This document shows, one piece after another, positions 44,753-54,422 of a stretch of DNA of 64,000 nucleotides. The notes under the pieces were generated by a model. It had not been told where the DNA came from. It made no database searches and saw nothing but the letters and a program-made list of their open reading frames with translations. The stretch's first letter is position 1; every line of letters begins with the position of its first letter. Location: the NCBI GenBank assembly GCA_035765535.1, contig DASTXE010000004.1:62001-126000 (forward strand), in the 5' to 3' direction. The position numbers were made by a program, and so were the translations under genes. Source of the stretch: Rickettsiales bacterium. GTDB lineage: Bacteria > Pseudomonadota > Alphaproteobacteria > Rickettsiales > JABCZZ01.

Positions 44753-45448
44753 CTACATTCCCTTCATGGAATATCCCTTCTGCTGGCAGTAATCATACAG
44801 GCGCTTGCCGATTTCCTCTTTGAACAACTCCCCCATAACCGTCAACTCCCGAATCCTGTCGAGCCGGAAATTACGGAAATCATTACGTTTTTCACACCAC
44901 GCAAGTAGCAGCCACGCAGGGCTGAAAAACACAAGGCATAACGGCCGCACGCATCTCTGACTCACCTTTCCTTCCTCATTCTCATACGAGAAATAAAGTT
45001 TATTCCTGGTGCGTATGGCCCTGCGCAACGCCGTGAAATCGACATTGATCTGCAATTTCGCTTTGGATGCCATGGAAAACAGGAAGGAATTGGAGATTTC
45101 CTGCTGTAGGTTTTCCGGCAGAACGCTCTTTAATTTGTCTATGGCCTGGCTTGCCGACCTCGCCAGCTCTTTATCCCCCCAGCTTTTCACCATCTGGGCT
45201 CCGAGCATAAGCGCGTCGAGTTCTTCAAGACCGAACATCAGCGGCTTCACCACATGGTCGCGGTGCAATATATAGCCGATACCGGCTTCTCCCAGAATAG
45301 GCACACCGGATGCGCCGAGATCGGCTATATCCCTGTAAATAGTCCGTGTGCTCACTTCCAGAACCTCCGCCAGTTTTTCAGCGGTCACTACCTGCCTGCG
45401 TGCTTTTAAATACTCCACAATACGGAATAAACGGTCTGCCCTGCGCAT
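44753..45448 (-). CDS. YafY-type WYL-domain transcription regulator
   Basis: 231 residues from ATG 45448 (GGAGGG nine bases upstream). N-terminal HTH_11 (RLFRIVEYLKARRQVVTAEK, then LAEVLEVSTRTIYRDIADL). C-terminal WYL domain (RTRNKLYFSYENEEGKVSQR, RPLCLVFFSPAWLLLAWCEKRND, RLDRIRELTVM). Divergent from the VOC protein across a perfect operator at 45488-45517, which it likely binds. Confidence 0.92.
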   Translation of the reverse strand: MRRADRLFRIVEYLKARRQVVTAEKLAEVLEVSTRTIYRDIADLGASGVPILGEAGIGYILHRDHVVKPLMFGLEELDALMLGAQMVKSWGDKELARSASQAIDKLKSVLPENLQQEISNSFLFSMASKAKLQINVDFTALRRAIRTRNKLYFSYENEEGKVSQRCVRPLCLVFFSPAWLLLAWCEKRNDFRNFRLDRIRELTVMGELFKEEIGKRLYDYCQQKGYSMKGM

Positions 45449-45487
45449 AATCCCTCCTGTTTCTGGGTTCGCTCGTAACATACTGCC

Positions 45488-45517
45488 ACACTACTGACAA
45501 TATGTTGTCAGTAGTGT
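45488..45517. promoter_or_regulatory. 12-6-12 palindromic operator between WYL regulator and VOC gene
   Basis: ACACTACTGACA (45488-45499), ATATGT, TGTCAGTAGTGT (45506-45517): a perfect 12-bp inverted repeat around six bases, 40 bases from the regulator start and 60 bases from the VOC start. A strong candidate autoregulatory site. Confidence 0.8.
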
Positions 45518-45577
45518 TGTGTAAGATGCAGGAATCGGCCGGCAATGAAGCCGGTTGGTTTTAACAGGAGAATGAAG

Positions 45578-46030
45578 ATGAGCAAAATACCTGAAGGCTA
45601 TACCTCTGTAACCCCGTACCTGACCTTTGACGATACGGCAGCAGCTCTGGAATTTTATAAACAGGCATTCGGTGCCGAAGTGACCTTAAGTCTCCCGACA
45701 CCCGACGGTAAAATCGCTCATGCTGAAATCCAGATCGGCAATGCCCGCGTGATGATGGGAGCGCCCTGCCCAGAAAAAGGCAATAAATCCGCTAAAACCC
45801 TGGGTGGTTCCCCGGTGGGGTTCTGCATCTATGTGCCCGATGTCGAAGTCGCATTTAAAAAAGCGAAAAACGCAGGCATGACCGAGAAGAAACCGATTGA
45901 AGACATGTTCTGGGGAGACCGTATGGGAAGCTTAAAAGACCCGTTCGGCTTCGAATGGTCGATCGCTGAACGCGTCCGCGAAGTTGCTCCGGCGGAAATA
46001 CAGGAAGCCATGAAGAAGATGGCATCTTAA
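45578..46030 (+). CDS. VOC-family (PhnB/glyoxalase-like) protein
   Basis: About 150 residues. VOC fold of the PhnB group: GYTSVTPYLTFDDTAAALEFYKQAFGAEV, KIAHAEIQIGNARVMM and the C-terminal DRMGSLKDPFGFEWSIAERV. AGGAG lies seven bases before ATG 45578; ATG 45572 is too close to it. Members bind metals and small metabolites; exact reaction unknown. Probably controlled by the divergent WYL regulator. Confidence 0.88.
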   Translation: MSKIPEGYTSVTPYLTFDDTAAALEFYKQAFGAEVTLSLPTPDGKIAHAEIQIGNARVMMGAPCPEKGNKSAKTLGGSPVGFCIYVPDVEVAFKKAKNAGMTEKKPIEDMFWGDRMGSLKDPFGFEWSIAERVREVAPAEIQEAMKKMAS

Positions 46031-46041
46031 TGACGAAGTGC

Positions 46042-46067
46042 ATGCGGCTGGCGAGCGCTGGCCGCAT
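46042..46067. terminator. Bidirectional hairpin between VOC gene and gluQ
   Basis: ATGCGGC (46042-46048) and GCCGCAT (46061-46067) form a 7-bp stem between two convergent genes. No long T-run. Confidence 0.5.
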
Positions 46068-46072
46068 TTGCA

Positions 46073-46921
46073 TTAAGAGAATCCCAAATCCCGCCGCACC
46101 TGCTGTGCTGTAACACCCCGCGCACGTAAATCCGCCAGCGACTCGCTGCCTTTGCTTTTAGAGAGTTTATCTCCTGTAGGCAATGTCAGCAGCGCATGGT
46201 GGTGATAAAACGGCGTAGACAGCCCCAGTAGCACCTGCAGCAAGACATGCAGATCGGTCGCCGCCTCTAAATCCGCCCCGCGCACGACATGCGTTATGCC
46301 TTGAAGCGCATCATCCACCACCACGGAAAGATGATAACTCGTCATAATGCCTTTACGGGCAATCACCGCATCCCCCCAGCGTGCAGGCTGCGCGACCACC
46401 TCCTGCACCGAATCCTGTCGCGGAGTAAAGCGCTGGTATGCATGCACTCCCGGAGCAGCCTGCAACGCTTTTTCCATATTCAGCCGCCAGCAATGCGGGA
46501 TGCCTTCCGCCATGCGAGCCTGTACCTCTTCCACGCGCAAATGAGCACAAATACGCGGGTAAAGCGGTGCTCCATCAGGATCGCTCCCCGTGCTCGCCTT
46601 TGCGATTTCGCTGCGTGTGCAGAAACACGGATACACAACACCCTTTTCCTGCAGCACGGCCAGCACCCTGGCATAATCCTCCCCATGCCGCGACTGCACC
46701 CGCACAGGCTCCTCCCATCGCAACCCGAGCCAGGCAAGATCGGCAAGGCAATACTGTGCAAGCTCCACCGTACAGCGCTCCGTATCGATATCTTCCAGCC
46801 GCACAAGGAAGCGCCCCTTCATCTGCGCCGCCAGCTCGGCATTGAGCAGCGCTGAATAGGCATGCCCCAGATGCAGCCGACCGTTAGGACTGGGAGCAAA
46901 ACGCAAAACTGGTATGGACAT
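46073..46921 (-). CDS. gluQ: Glutamyl-Q tRNA(Asp) synthetase
   Basis: Attaches glutamate to queuosine in tRNA-Asp. About 282 residues: HIGH-like RFAPSPNGRLHLGHAYSALLN, FLVRLEDIDTERC, zinc-site Cys residues (YPCFCTRSEI), TSYHLSVVVDDALQGITHVVRGADL, and KMSKS-like GDKLSKSKGSES. Short and without the anticodon domain of GltX. ATG 46921 is preferred; ATG 46939 adds six residues. Confidence 0.93.
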   Translation of the reverse strand: MSIPVLRFAPSPNGRLHLGHAYSALLNAELAAQMKGRFLVRLEDIDTERCTVELAQYCLADLAWLGLRWEEPVRVQSRHGEDYARVLAVLQEKGVVYPCFCTRSEIAKASTGSDPDGAPLYPRICAHLRVEEVQARMAEGIPHCWRLNMEKALQAAPGVHAYQRFTPRQDSVQEVVAQPARWGDAVIARKGIMTSYHLSVVVDDALQGITHVVRGADLEAATDLHVLLQVLLGLSTPFYHHHALLTLPTGDKLSKSKGSESLADLRARGVTAQQVRRDLGFS

Positions 46922-47069
46922 AAGCGGACGGACATGCATAGTGGGACAGTATCATAACCGCTTCCATCACCCATTCAACGGATTTACTCAGGAATGCGAA
47001 GACTCTCAGGCTTCAAAGCGTATGATTATGGGGAGCCGCGGTAAATATGAATATCAAAAAGGGATGAAG

Positions 47070-48287
47070 ATGCGACCATGGTTACTGGCGCTCGTTGCAT
47101 TGCTCCTTGGGAGCATGAGCGCTTCAAGTTGGGCACAGGATACAGGGCCGTACGTCACGAACGGCGAATGCGACGGTTTTCCGAAAGTTAATCTGACGAC
47201 CGCGTCCGGTCTTTGTGCCGGGCTTGTCGGAAGTCATCTGGGCTTTGTGCGCGGTATTGCCGCCCTCGGCACGGACCTCTACGTCACCGATATGGGCGGC
47301 TGGGGTGGCATCGGGCGTGGTAAGATCCTGCGCCTGCGCGATAACGGCCATGGCAAACCCGAAACCGTGCTCGCAAACCTTGACCAGCCAAGCTCCATCG
47401 CCCCTGCCCCCGGAAACATGCTCTATATCGGCGTGCTCGGCAAGATCATTCGCTATAACCCCGCAACGCAAGCTGTGAATGACATCATCGTCCATTTGCC
47501 TGTCGACGGTCAGCATCCGTTATCGGCATTCGCAGTGGCGCCGGACGGTTCGCTGTTCGTCAATGTCGGAAGTGGAACCGATCACTGTGAAAAAGAAGGT
47601 GGCAGTGCACCCGATCCTGCTGCTCCCTGCCCGGAAGCCTCTTCTCACCTGCTGCCCAGGGGGGCCATAGTCCATATTATGCCGCAGGCAACTCCCATCG
47701 ATGCCCAGACCCTCACCGCTTACGCAACGGGCCTGCGCAACAGTATCGCTCTGACCGTATTGCCTTCCGGGCAGCTTTATGCGGGCGTCAACTCCCGCGA
47801 TATTATCGATCAGGCAGATCCGTCGCTCTCTGATGAAGATCTGCCCCACGACACGCTCAACCTTGTCCGAGAGGGACAGGAATATGGCTGGCCCTATTGC
47901 TACGACAACAACATCCCTAACCCGGAATACCCGCATTACGACTGCAGCAAAAAGCAGCTGCCGACCCTGCTGCTGCCCCCGCATGCGGCTCCTCTGGGGA
48001 TGCTGCTATATAAGGGCAACTTATTGCCCGGCCTCAAGGATAAACTGATCATCGGTTATCATGGCTACCGCGCCAAAGGCCACCGCATTGTTGCACTCGC
48101 ACTGGATAAAAAACAAATGCCCAAAGGCACACCTGTGGACATCATTAGTGGCTGGGATGCAAAGCCCGGCGACCATCCGATGGGAGCACCGGTGGGACTG
48201 CTGGAACTGGAAGATGGCAGCATCATCGTCGCGGAAGACCGCAACGGTACGCTCCTCAGGATTGCGCGAACGCCGCAGAAGCAGTAA
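47070..48287 (+). CDS. Secreted sugar/sorbosone dehydrogenase-like beta-propeller
   Basis: About 405 residues with a signal peptide (LLALVALLLGSMSASSWA) and a six-blade PQQ glucose/sorbosone dehydrogenase-like fold: GFVRGIAALGTDLYVTDMGGW, LAPSS-type blades, RNSIALTVLPSGQLYAGVNSRD, QEYGWPYCYDNN, and PVGLLELEDGSIIVAEDRNGTLLRI at the end. Cofactor residues cannot be confirmed by eye. ATG 47070 has GGG six bases upstream; the long in-frame N-terminal extension to 46914 overlaps gluQ and is unlikely. Confidence 0.82.
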   Translation: MRPWLLALVALLLGSMSASSWAQDTGPYVTNGECDGFPKVNLTTASGLCAGLVGSHLGFVRGIAALGTDLYVTDMGGWGGIGRGKILRLRDNGHGKPETVLANLDQPSSIAPAPGNMLYIGVLGKIIRYNPATQAVNDIIVHLPVDGQHPLSAFAVAPDGSLFVNVGSGTDHCEKEGGSAPDPAAPCPEASSHLLPRGAIVHIMPQATPIDAQTLTAYATGLRNSIALTVLPSGQLYAGVNSRDIIDQADPSLSDEDLPHDTLNLVREGQEYGWPYCYDNNIPNPEYPHYDCSKKQLPTLLLPPHAAPLGMLLYKGNLLPGLKDKLIIGYHGYRAKGHRIVALALDKKQMPKGTPVDIISGWDAKPGDHPMGAPVGLLELEDGSIIVAEDRNGTLLRIARTPQKQ

Positions 48288-48326
48288 GTTCAGGCAGGAA
48301 GAACGTAAATAACGAAAGAAACCGCA

Positions 48327-48623
48327 ATGAGAATAATCCTTGCCCTGATGCTGCTCCTGATGCCCTCCATTGCCTGGTGTAAGACCGAAAGCGTGATCAT
48401 CACCCAGGTACTGACTGATGACGACAAAGGCGTCATCGCACGCAAGAACGGTGACGAATACCAGATTGAAAAAGGCGCTGGCTGCCCTTCCTTCAAGCAA
48501 TATGCCGGTAAATCCGCCACCATCAGGTCAGAAGGTAATATCTTCTGCGGCCTGAAATGCGAGCTCGTACTGGAAGATAAAGGCGAAACCTGCCGCATCT
48601 GGAACAGCAAACAGATGAAGTAA
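48327..48623 (+). CDS. Small secreted cysteine-containing protein
   Basis: 98 residues with a signal peptide (LALMLLLMPSIAWC). The mature part is an alpha/beta stretch with four Cys residues (GCPSF, FCGLKCELV, TCRIWNSKQMK). Purine-rich GAAAGAAAC lies upstream of ATG 48327. Follows the propeller protein by 39 bases and may be co-expressed. Family not recognised. Confidence 0.7.
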   Translation: MRIILALMLLLMPSIAWCKTESVIITQVLTDDDKGVIARKNGDEYQIEKGAGCPSFKQYAGKSATIRSEGNIFCGLKCELVLEDKGETCRIWNSKQMK

Positions 48624-48645
48624 GCACTGCTTAAGATGCAATATC

Positions 48646-49215
48646 CTAATGGGTAAGCATTTTGCTGATCTCAAACAATCCAAGACCGGCAAAAAATAAT
48701 CCCGACACCATTCGGACGATGTTGAGCGGTATCTTTTTCATAATCATGCGGCTGCATAAAACCGCAGGGATATTCGCCGCCATCATGCCAAGCGTAGTTC
48801 CGACGATCACCGCAACAAGCGGCTGGAACTGAGCCGCGAGCGTCGCTGTCGCCAACTGTGTCTTATCCCCTATTTCCGCAACAAAGAAAGTGATGGCAGT
48901 GGTAATGAAGATGCTATGGCTGCTGAAGGCCTTTGTGCAGTCTTCATCCAGTTTGTCAGGAATAAAAGCCCACCAGGCCGCCGCAAAAAAGGAAAGCGCA
49001 AGCAGGATATGGAGTACATTCCCGCTTAGCAGGCTGCCGAGCCATTGCCCTATCAATCCCGTCACAGCATGATTGGCAAGCGTTGCGCACAAGATACCCA
49101 GGATAATAGGCACGGGCTTATGAAACCGCGAGGCAAGACACAGCGCGATAAGCTGGGTTTTATCGCCTATTTCAGCAGCGGCAATCGCAAGAAAGGAAAT
49201 CAGGAGGGCTTCCAT
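48646..49215 (-). CDS. GDT1/TMEM165-family (UPF0016) Mn2+ exporter
   Basis: 189 residues with two repeats of the family motif E-x-G-D-K-T/S (AIAAAEIGDKTQLIALCLASR and FFVAEIGDKTQLATATLAA), six hydrophobic helices. Bacterial members (MneA, MntX relatives) export manganese; eukaryotic members transport Ca2+/Mn2+. ATG 49215 is chosen; longer frames would run into the riboswitch. Control by a Mn2+ riboswitch directly upstream supports the Mn2+ assignment. Confidence 0.9.
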   Translation of the reverse strand: MEALLISFLAIAAAEIGDKTQLIALCLASRFHKPVPIILGILCATLANHAVTGLIGQWLGSLLSGNVLHILLALSFFAAAWWAFIPDKLDEDCTKAFSSHSIFITTAITFFVAEIGDKTQLATATLAAQFQPLVAVIVGTTLGMMAANIPAVLCSRMIMKKIPLNIVRMVSGLFFAGLGLFEISKMLTH

Positions 49216-49289
49216 AAGACTCTTCGGGGCCAGGCAACTTATACACCAATGACATCGCAGCCCCTGCCCGACCAAGACAGACCGCCGAT

Positions 49290-49386
49290 GCCAAAGGTCT
49301 CGCCAAGCAACTGCCGGATCCGCCATGGCCTAAGCCAAGTATGTTGACGAATCCTTCTCTTACTGAGAAAGGCTACTCCCCTAAGG
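49290..49386 (-). promoter_or_regulatory. yybP-ykoY manganese riboswitch
   Basis: On the minus strand the aptamer has the conserved CTTAGGGGAGTAGCC at 49385-49371, a hairpin TTTCTCAGTAAGAGAAG, then CGTCAACATACTTGGC and GGCGAGACCTTTGGC near 49304-49290, the closing half of the yybP-ykoY motif. The 75 bases before the exporter start (GGGGCTGC...GGCCCC) can form a competing hairpin as expression platform. Known members sense Mn2+ and switch on exporter genes. Confidence 0.85.
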
Positions 49387-49431
49387 ACACTCCATTTATC
49401 GCACGCAATCGCATAGAATGCAAGCACTGCC

Positions 49432-50055
49432 TCAGGGAGAGCGGTCTTTAACCGGCTCACGCTCTGCCTGTTCGCTAAGCGTTGTGGGAGAGACTGCCCC
49501 CCGCTTTAACCCGTCATGCGCAAAATTTTTCTGCCCTGCTTCATCCTGCTGAGCATCTGCCCCATGTTGCTCCTTGGGGCCGGACTGCTTGCTGAAAGGG
49601 TCCACGCCGGTTTCCTCAATGGCTTTCCAGCGGTCTTTCGCCATCTCAAGGCTACCCTGCAAGCCCGCCCTGTAACGCGGCAGCAGGCGGAAGGCTTCAA
49701 CCATCTGATTGGCAATAATGGTCAGCGAGGAAACCCAGCCCACCATTTTCAGGGTTTTATTCTTCACCGATTCCGCAGCCGCTGCTATGGCAAGCGCCGC
49801 AGCCGTCTTCACGCCGATCCATATCGCAGGCTCCGCCACATCCTGCGTAAGCCCGGCCCCATCGCCGCGGCGCCGGACTTCAAATTCGATCATGCTGGCG
49901 TAATGCGGATTATCCTTCGCGTATTTATCGACGGATTTATCGACAAAATCTTCCGTAACCTTGTGCAAACGGGGTTTAACAAGATCCGTCGTAGCGCCGA
50001 CCGCTCTTTCATATAAGCCGGTATGGTGCGGTTTATCGTTATCATTATCCGGCAT
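49432..50055 (-). CDS. Hypothetical 207-residue protein
   Basis: Mostly soluble with one Ala-rich hydrophobic stretch (IGVKTAAALAIAAAAES) and a second weaker one (MVGWVSSLTIIANQMVEAF). Charged N-terminus and a polar C-terminal tail (about 160-207, QSGPKEQHGADAQQDEAGQK). GGAA precedes ATG 50055. The start overlaps the preceding FAD-protein gene by 11 bases, indicating co-translation. Not recognised. Confidence 0.65.
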   Translation of the reverse strand: MPDNDNDKPHHTGLYERAVGATTDLVKPRLHKVTEDFVDKSVDKYAKDNPHYASMIEFEVRRRGDGAGLTQDVAEPAIWIGVKTAAALAIAAAAESVKNKTLKMVGWVSSLTIIANQMVEAFRLLPRYRAGLQGSLEMAKDRWKAIEETGVDPFSKQSGPKEQHGADAQQDEAGQKNFAHDGLKRGAVSPTTLSEQAEREPVKDRSP

Positions 50056-51853
50056 GGTGATATTCCTTTTCCCTGCCCGCTATTATAGCAGCAGGAGCAA
50101 ATTTGTCTGCCAGTATCTGAGCAATCTCTGCCGCCCGCTGCCGCAATTCAGGCACGGCCGTACATTCCAGAAGCTCTCCCACCAGCAATGATCCGATAGG
50201 GAAAACCGCCTGCCCGGCCAGCCCCGCTGCGCCGCCAGTACTATTGATTTCAATCCCGCAACGTAAGGGCCCAACCGTCACAAGCCCCCGATCGCGCATA
50301 TTTTTCAGAAGCGTATGCCCGCTGGCAGCAATATCATATTGCGGGCCGCTGCAATTAATCACCAGCGCCGCCCGGATAGTTTCGACCCGGTTAGCTCCAC
50401 GCTTACGGTAAGCTACGGTAACTCCCATTTCGTCCGTGCCGATATAATAAATATGGCCGGAAACTATCTTAAGCGTACCGCTGGCGAGCATGGCTTTGAT
50501 ATCCGCATAAATCTGCGGTGCAACGCGGTGACGATGCGTGTTCCACAATGTCAGCAGATGCCGGACACATTTGCGTTTTTCGCCCGTGGCAAGCCTTCTC
50601 CATAAATGCGCCGTCACCGGGCGCAATGAATCCACCACGCTGCGCCAGTCATACCCTTCCGCTTCCGCCTTCCGCAACTGCTGCCGGAATGCACGCAACA
50701 GCCCCAGCGCAGTCTGCGGAGCCTCGTCCGGCGTCTGTGTCCACTCCCACGCCGGATAAGGGCTGACATGCGCATCATCAGTGTGCGCCTGCGGCAGCTT
50801 TCCATGCCGTGAAATCGCCGTTACCGTTCCCTTGAATCCACGTGCACGCAACGTCTGTACTGTATCGATCATTGTCAGCCCGGTGCCTACAATCACAACT
50901 TCGCTATCGGCACTAAGCTGGTTTACATTGCGGGGAAATATACTATCCGCGCTGGGTCTCCATACATCGTCTACACATCTTGCCACATCGATCTGGTTAC
51001 CGAAACTGCGCGGCGGCAGATTACCGGTGGCCAGCACAAGCGCATCCACCAGCGTTTCACGCATGATGCCGCCTTTGGAGGAGCACAGCAGAAGCTGCTG
51101 CGTCTGCGGATCATACAGACGCACATCCATGACCTGAGCCTGCACGACCCGGATATCGATTCCCTTGTTCCGGGCAAGACGGAATGCCTCTTCCGTGAGG
51201 AATTTGAGATAAGCACCGTAGAGCGCACGCGGTACGAAACTATGCGGGGTCCACTCTTTCCCCGGACACAGCTCGGCGCTACATTTCTTTCCTTCAGCTG
51301 TATGCAGCCATTGATAAAACCCATCGGGCGCTTCCGGAAAAGCCCCCATGCGGTTCGCACGCACATTCAGAAGATGCACTGCATCTTCCGTACCGTACGC
51401 AACACCGCAGGCAAGCGTGTTTCCCTCATCAAACCACTCAATGACCATAGGAGAATGCGCGCGGCGCACGAGATTAGCAATCGCGAGGGCTCCGCTGAAA
51501 CCGCCCCCCACCACACCTACCCGCGCAATACCATCGGCGGCAGACGGTTTCCTGAAAGGCAGAATATTATTCGGCAGCATTTTCTCAAGCATGCCGCTTC
51601 GCGCCGACCGCTCCTGCATCGCACCGTAGATACGCTTCACTTTCGTGCTGGCCGTACGCGGAAACAGGAATGGGAAGAACGCATGCGTCATTAGGGCGCA
51701 ACCCGCTCCTATCAGATCCAGGGAAGTTTCGGCCGCAAAGGCGAAATGCTGAAGATAGCCTTCACCCAAATCGGCAGGATGTTTTACGAAAGCTTTCTTG
51801 ACGGCACCCGCAAACAGGAGCGCTTTTCGGGAGTATACTATGGGTTGCCTCAT
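50045..51853 (-). CDS. FAD/NAD(P)-binding protein (HI0933/YdhS-like)
   Basis: 602 residues from ATG 51853 (AAAGGGGAACAT upstream). N-terminal about 110 residues are extra and include a hydrophobic patch. Then the FAD-NAD(P)-binding domain: RVGVVGGGFSGALAIANLVRR, ACGVAYGTEDAVHLLNVRANRMGAF, a second nucleotide motif EVVIVGTGLTMIDTVQTLRARG, and LVINCSGPQYDIAASGHTLL. This matches the large uncharacterised YdhS/HcaD-like flavoprotein group. Possibly in one operon with the Rrf2 regulator upstream. Confidence 0.83.
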   Translation of the reverse strand: MRQPIVYSRKALLFAGAVKKAFVKHPADLGEGYLQHFAFAAETSLDLIGAGCALMTHAFFPFLFPRTASTKVKRIYGAMQERSARSGMLEKMLPNNILPFRKPSAADGIARVGVVGGGFSGALAIANLVRRAHSPMVIEWFDEGNTLACGVAYGTEDAVHLLNVRANRMGAFPEAPDGFYQWLHTAEGKKCSAELCPGKEWTPHSFVPRALYGAYLKFLTEEAFRLARNKGIDIRVVQAQVMDVRLYDPQTQQLLLCSSKGGIMRETLVDALVLATGNLPPRSFGNQIDVARCVDDVWRPSADSIFPRNVNQLSADSEVVIVGTGLTMIDTVQTLRARGFKGTVTAISRHGKLPQAHTDDAHVSPYPAWEWTQTPDEAPQTALGLLRAFRQQLRKAEAEGYDWRSVVDSLRPVTAHLWRRLATGEKRKCVRHLLTLWNTHRHRVAPQIYADIKAMLASGTLKIVSGHIYYIGTDEMGVTVAYRKRGANRVETIRAALVINCSGPQYDIAASGHTLLKNMRDRGLVTVGPLRCGIEINSTGGAAGLAGQAVFPIGSLLVGELLECTAVPELRQRAAEIAQILADKFAPAAIIAGREKEYHHAG

Positions 51854-51891
51854 ATGTTCCCCTTTGGTGGAATGTGCAGATAGCACTTGTA

Positions 51892-52347
51892 TTACGGCTC
51901 GAGAATATCGTGATCCAGGAGAGTAGCCGCCCCTTTGGGAAGACTCAGCATATCCTTGATCGTGCGTTGATCCAGTACGCCGGAAATCGCAATCCTGACA
52001 TCCTTCATGACACTGCGGATAGCGCACTTGGCGACATCGGGACAGTCATCGCAAGGCTGGTAAGCCGTGACGCTTGCACAACGAATAGGAGCCAGAGGCC
52101 CATCCATGATGCGGATGACATCGCCGATGGTAATCACGTCCGCAGGTTTGGAGAGATTATATCCTCCCATGATGCCGCGCTTGCTTTCCACAAGCCCATG
52201 ATTCCTGAGGTCGGATAATATGACTTCAAGAAACTTGTGCGGCACGTCCGCTTCCTGTGCAATCGTTTTTGTCTGCATCAGCCTCTTCTCATTCCTTGCC
52301 AGAACCATCATTGCCCGCAATGCATATTTGGCTTTCATCGAGAGCAT
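51892..52347 (-). CDS. Rrf2-family Fe-S transcription regulator
   Basis: 151 residues. Winged helix MKAKYALRAMMVLARNEKRL and SKRGIMGGYNLSKP are Rrf2 hallmarks. The C-rich loop (RCASVTAYQPCDDCPDVAKC) offers four Cys ligands for an Fe-S cluster, as in RirA, NsrR or IscR. AGGA lies a few bases before ATG 52347. Which stress it senses (iron, NO, redox) is not clear; the next gene is an FAD protein. Confidence 0.9.
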   Translation of the reverse strand: MLSMKAKYALRAMMVLARNEKRLMQTKTIAQEADVPHKFLEVILSDLRNHGLVESKRGIMGGYNLSKPADVITIGDVIRIMDGPLAPIRCASVTAYQPCDDCPDVAKCAIRSVMKDVRIAISGVLDQRTIKDMLSLPKGAATLLDHDILEP

Positions 52348-52478
52348 GATTAATTCCTACTAACTTTATAGGGATTAGGGAAGCGAATGTCAATCTTCAT
52401 GAGAAGTTTCCAGCCAACTAATTGATACTACAGCATAAAAACAACTATTTTTACCTTTCGCTTCCTGAGAAAATCGAA

Positions 52479-52506
52479 TTGTATTTGCATCTTTACGCAT
52501 TATAAT
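52479..52506 (+). promoter_or_regulatory. Sigma-70 promoter of the DASS transporter
   Basis: TTGTAT (52479-52484), 16-base spacer, TATAAT (52501-52506), giving a leader of about 65 bases. The divergent Rrf2 gene starts 130 bases away. Confidence 0.65.
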
Positions 52507-52577
52507 CCTATTAATCTAGTAGAGAATATAACTTCTATCAACAGGAACTCTCAAGCATAAGAAAGAGGGGTGTGCGA

Positions 52578-54422
52578 GTGCCTTTTCCCATCGTAATAAC
52601 TTTTTTAGTGCTGGCCGGGGTGCTTTATGCATTCATACGTGAAAAAATTCCTGCCCATCTTGCCGCGATCGGCGCAATGGCACTGCTGCTTGCAACAGGT
52701 ATGATTAATACGGACCAGGCCCTTGCGGTATTCTCCAATCCAGCTCCTGTGACCATCATCGCCATGTTTGTCATTGCGGCTTCTCTTGAACGCACTGGAG
52801 TGATGGATTCCATCGCCTCTGCAGCGCTTCGGCTTGCCGACAAAAACCGTTACGTCGCATTGGGTACATTGCTATGCGGCGTAATAGCCGGTTCGGCTTT
52901 TATGAATAACACACCGGTAGTGATGTTGATGATCCCGGTGATTATTACCGTTGCGCGCCGCCTGAAGGAATTCCCCTCCCATTACCTCATACCGCTGTCT
53001 TACGCCGCGATTCTGGGCGGCACCTGCACATTGATCGGCACCTCCACCAATATTCTGGTAGACGGTGTAGCCCATACGATGGGCCAGCCCTCCTTCACTA
53101 TGTTCGAAATCACCAAAGCAGGGATGATTCTGGCAATCGCCGGAGCGGCTTTCCTTTTCCTGTTTGCAAGAAAACTGCTGCCGGGACGGGCGTTGTCAGA
53201 TACTGGGCATATAAATACAAACGACAAGCACTATATAGCGGAGGCTTTGATTCCCCATGATTCCCCGCTTATCGGCAAAACCCTGAACGATCTGCAATTC
53301 AGCTCAAGCGGCGGATACGAAATCCTCGATCTCATCCGCGAGGAAACAGGAGCAAGATCGGGAGGCATTTTCGCCCGCGTCAAGGATGCACTGGAAGAAC
53401 CCTCTTCGTCCGCAAGCAAGCGCTCCACTTTACGCGATATTCCTCTTCAGGCAGGCGACCGTCTTTGGTTTAAGACAAACCGCAATGAGCTGCTACAACT
53501 CAAACAGCAGATCGGCATCACCTTTGCAACGGAAGATATGCATCTGGCAGAGCCTCTGGCCACACGCGAAACGGTGATGGTCGAAGGAGTAGTCGGCCCG
53601 AACTCCGCTTTTATCGGCCGCAATCCGGATAGTTTACGGCTGCGCCGCCGCTACGGCTGCTATATTCTTGCCATTCATCGCGGTGAAGCGCATATCAGCA
53701 GCGATTTCAGCTCTCTCGTATTACGCAGCGGCGATACGCTGCTGCTGGAAGGTCCGCGTGACGAGCTGGAAAAATTATTCGAGCATGAGGGAATATTAAG
53801 CCTCGGAGAAATCCGGCGACGCAGTTTCGACCGGCGCAAAGCCCCGCTTGCCATAGGCGTGTTGCTGGGCGTAATTCTGCTTTCCGCCGTGGGAATGATG
53901 CCGATTGCAGGGCTGGCGCTCATCGGCGCAATAGTGCTGATTGTAACAGGCTGCGTGACGGGGGAACAGGCTTATGCGAGCATTCAGTGGCGCATCCTGC
54001 TGCTGATCTTCGGCACGCTCGGCATCTCGCGGGCCATGGAAAGCAGCGGCACGGCACGCCTGATCATCGATGCCGTTGCACATGCCGCTCAACCCTTCGG
54101 ACCGCAGGCTGTGCTGGCCGTGGTGTATCTGGTTGCGATGCTGCTTACCGAATTCATGAGCAATAACGCCGTGGGTGTTCTGGTTACCCCCATTGCCATC
54201 GGAATCGCACAGTCATTAGGCGTCAATCCCCGCCCCTTTATCGTGGCCGTGATGTTCGCCGCTTCCGCAAGCTTCGCCACTCCCATCGGCTACCAGACGA
54301 ACAGCCTTGTTTTCGCGGCAGGCAATTACCGGTTCCGGGATTTTCTACGCATCGGCATCCCGATGAATCTGCTGATGATGGCACTGACCGTGACCATCGT
54401 TCCGCTGCTCTGGAAGTTCTAG
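52578..54422 (+). CDS. DASS/SLC13-family transporter with two TrkA-C domains
   Basis: About 614 residues. CitMHS/DASS membrane halves surround two RCK-C (TrkA-C) domains at about 205-390 ([57 protein letters not shown]). Membrane motifs: [30 protein letters not shown], and in the second half [17 protein letters not shown] with [18 protein letters not shown]. Likely moves anions such as sulfate or dicarboxylates with Na+. GTG 52578 has GAGGGG seven bases upstream; GTG 52572 is the alternative. Stop overlaps the convergent nitronate monooxygenase. Confidence 0.9.
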   Translation: MPFPIVITFLVLAGVLYAFIREKIPAHLAAIGAMALLLATGMINTDQALAVFSNPAPVTIIAMFVIAASLERTGVMDSIASAALRLADKNRYVALGTLLCGVIAGSAFMNNTPVVMLMIPVIITVARRLKEFPSHYLIPLSYAAILGGTCTLIGTSTNILVDGVAHTMGQPSFTMFEITKAGMILAIAGAAFLFLFARKLLPGRALSDTGHINTNDKHYIAEALIPHDSPLIGKTLNDLQFSSSGGYEILDLIREETGARSGGIFARVKDALEEPSSSASKRSTLRDIPLQAGDRLWFKTNRNELLQLKQQIGITFATEDMHLAEPLATRETVMVEGVVGPNSAFIGRNPDSLRLRRRYGCYILAIHRGEAHISSDFSSLVLRSGDTLLLEGPRDELEKLFEHEGILSLGEIRRRSFDRRKAPLAIGVLLGVILLSAVGMMPIAGLALIGAIVLIVTGCVTGEQAYASIQWRILLLIFGTLGISRAMESSGTARLIIDAVAHAAQPFGPQAVLAVVYLVAMLLTEFMSNNAVGVLVTPIAIGIAQSLGVNPRPFIVAVMFAASASFATPIGYQTNSLVFAAGNYRFRDFLRIGIPMNLLMMALTVTIVPLLWKF

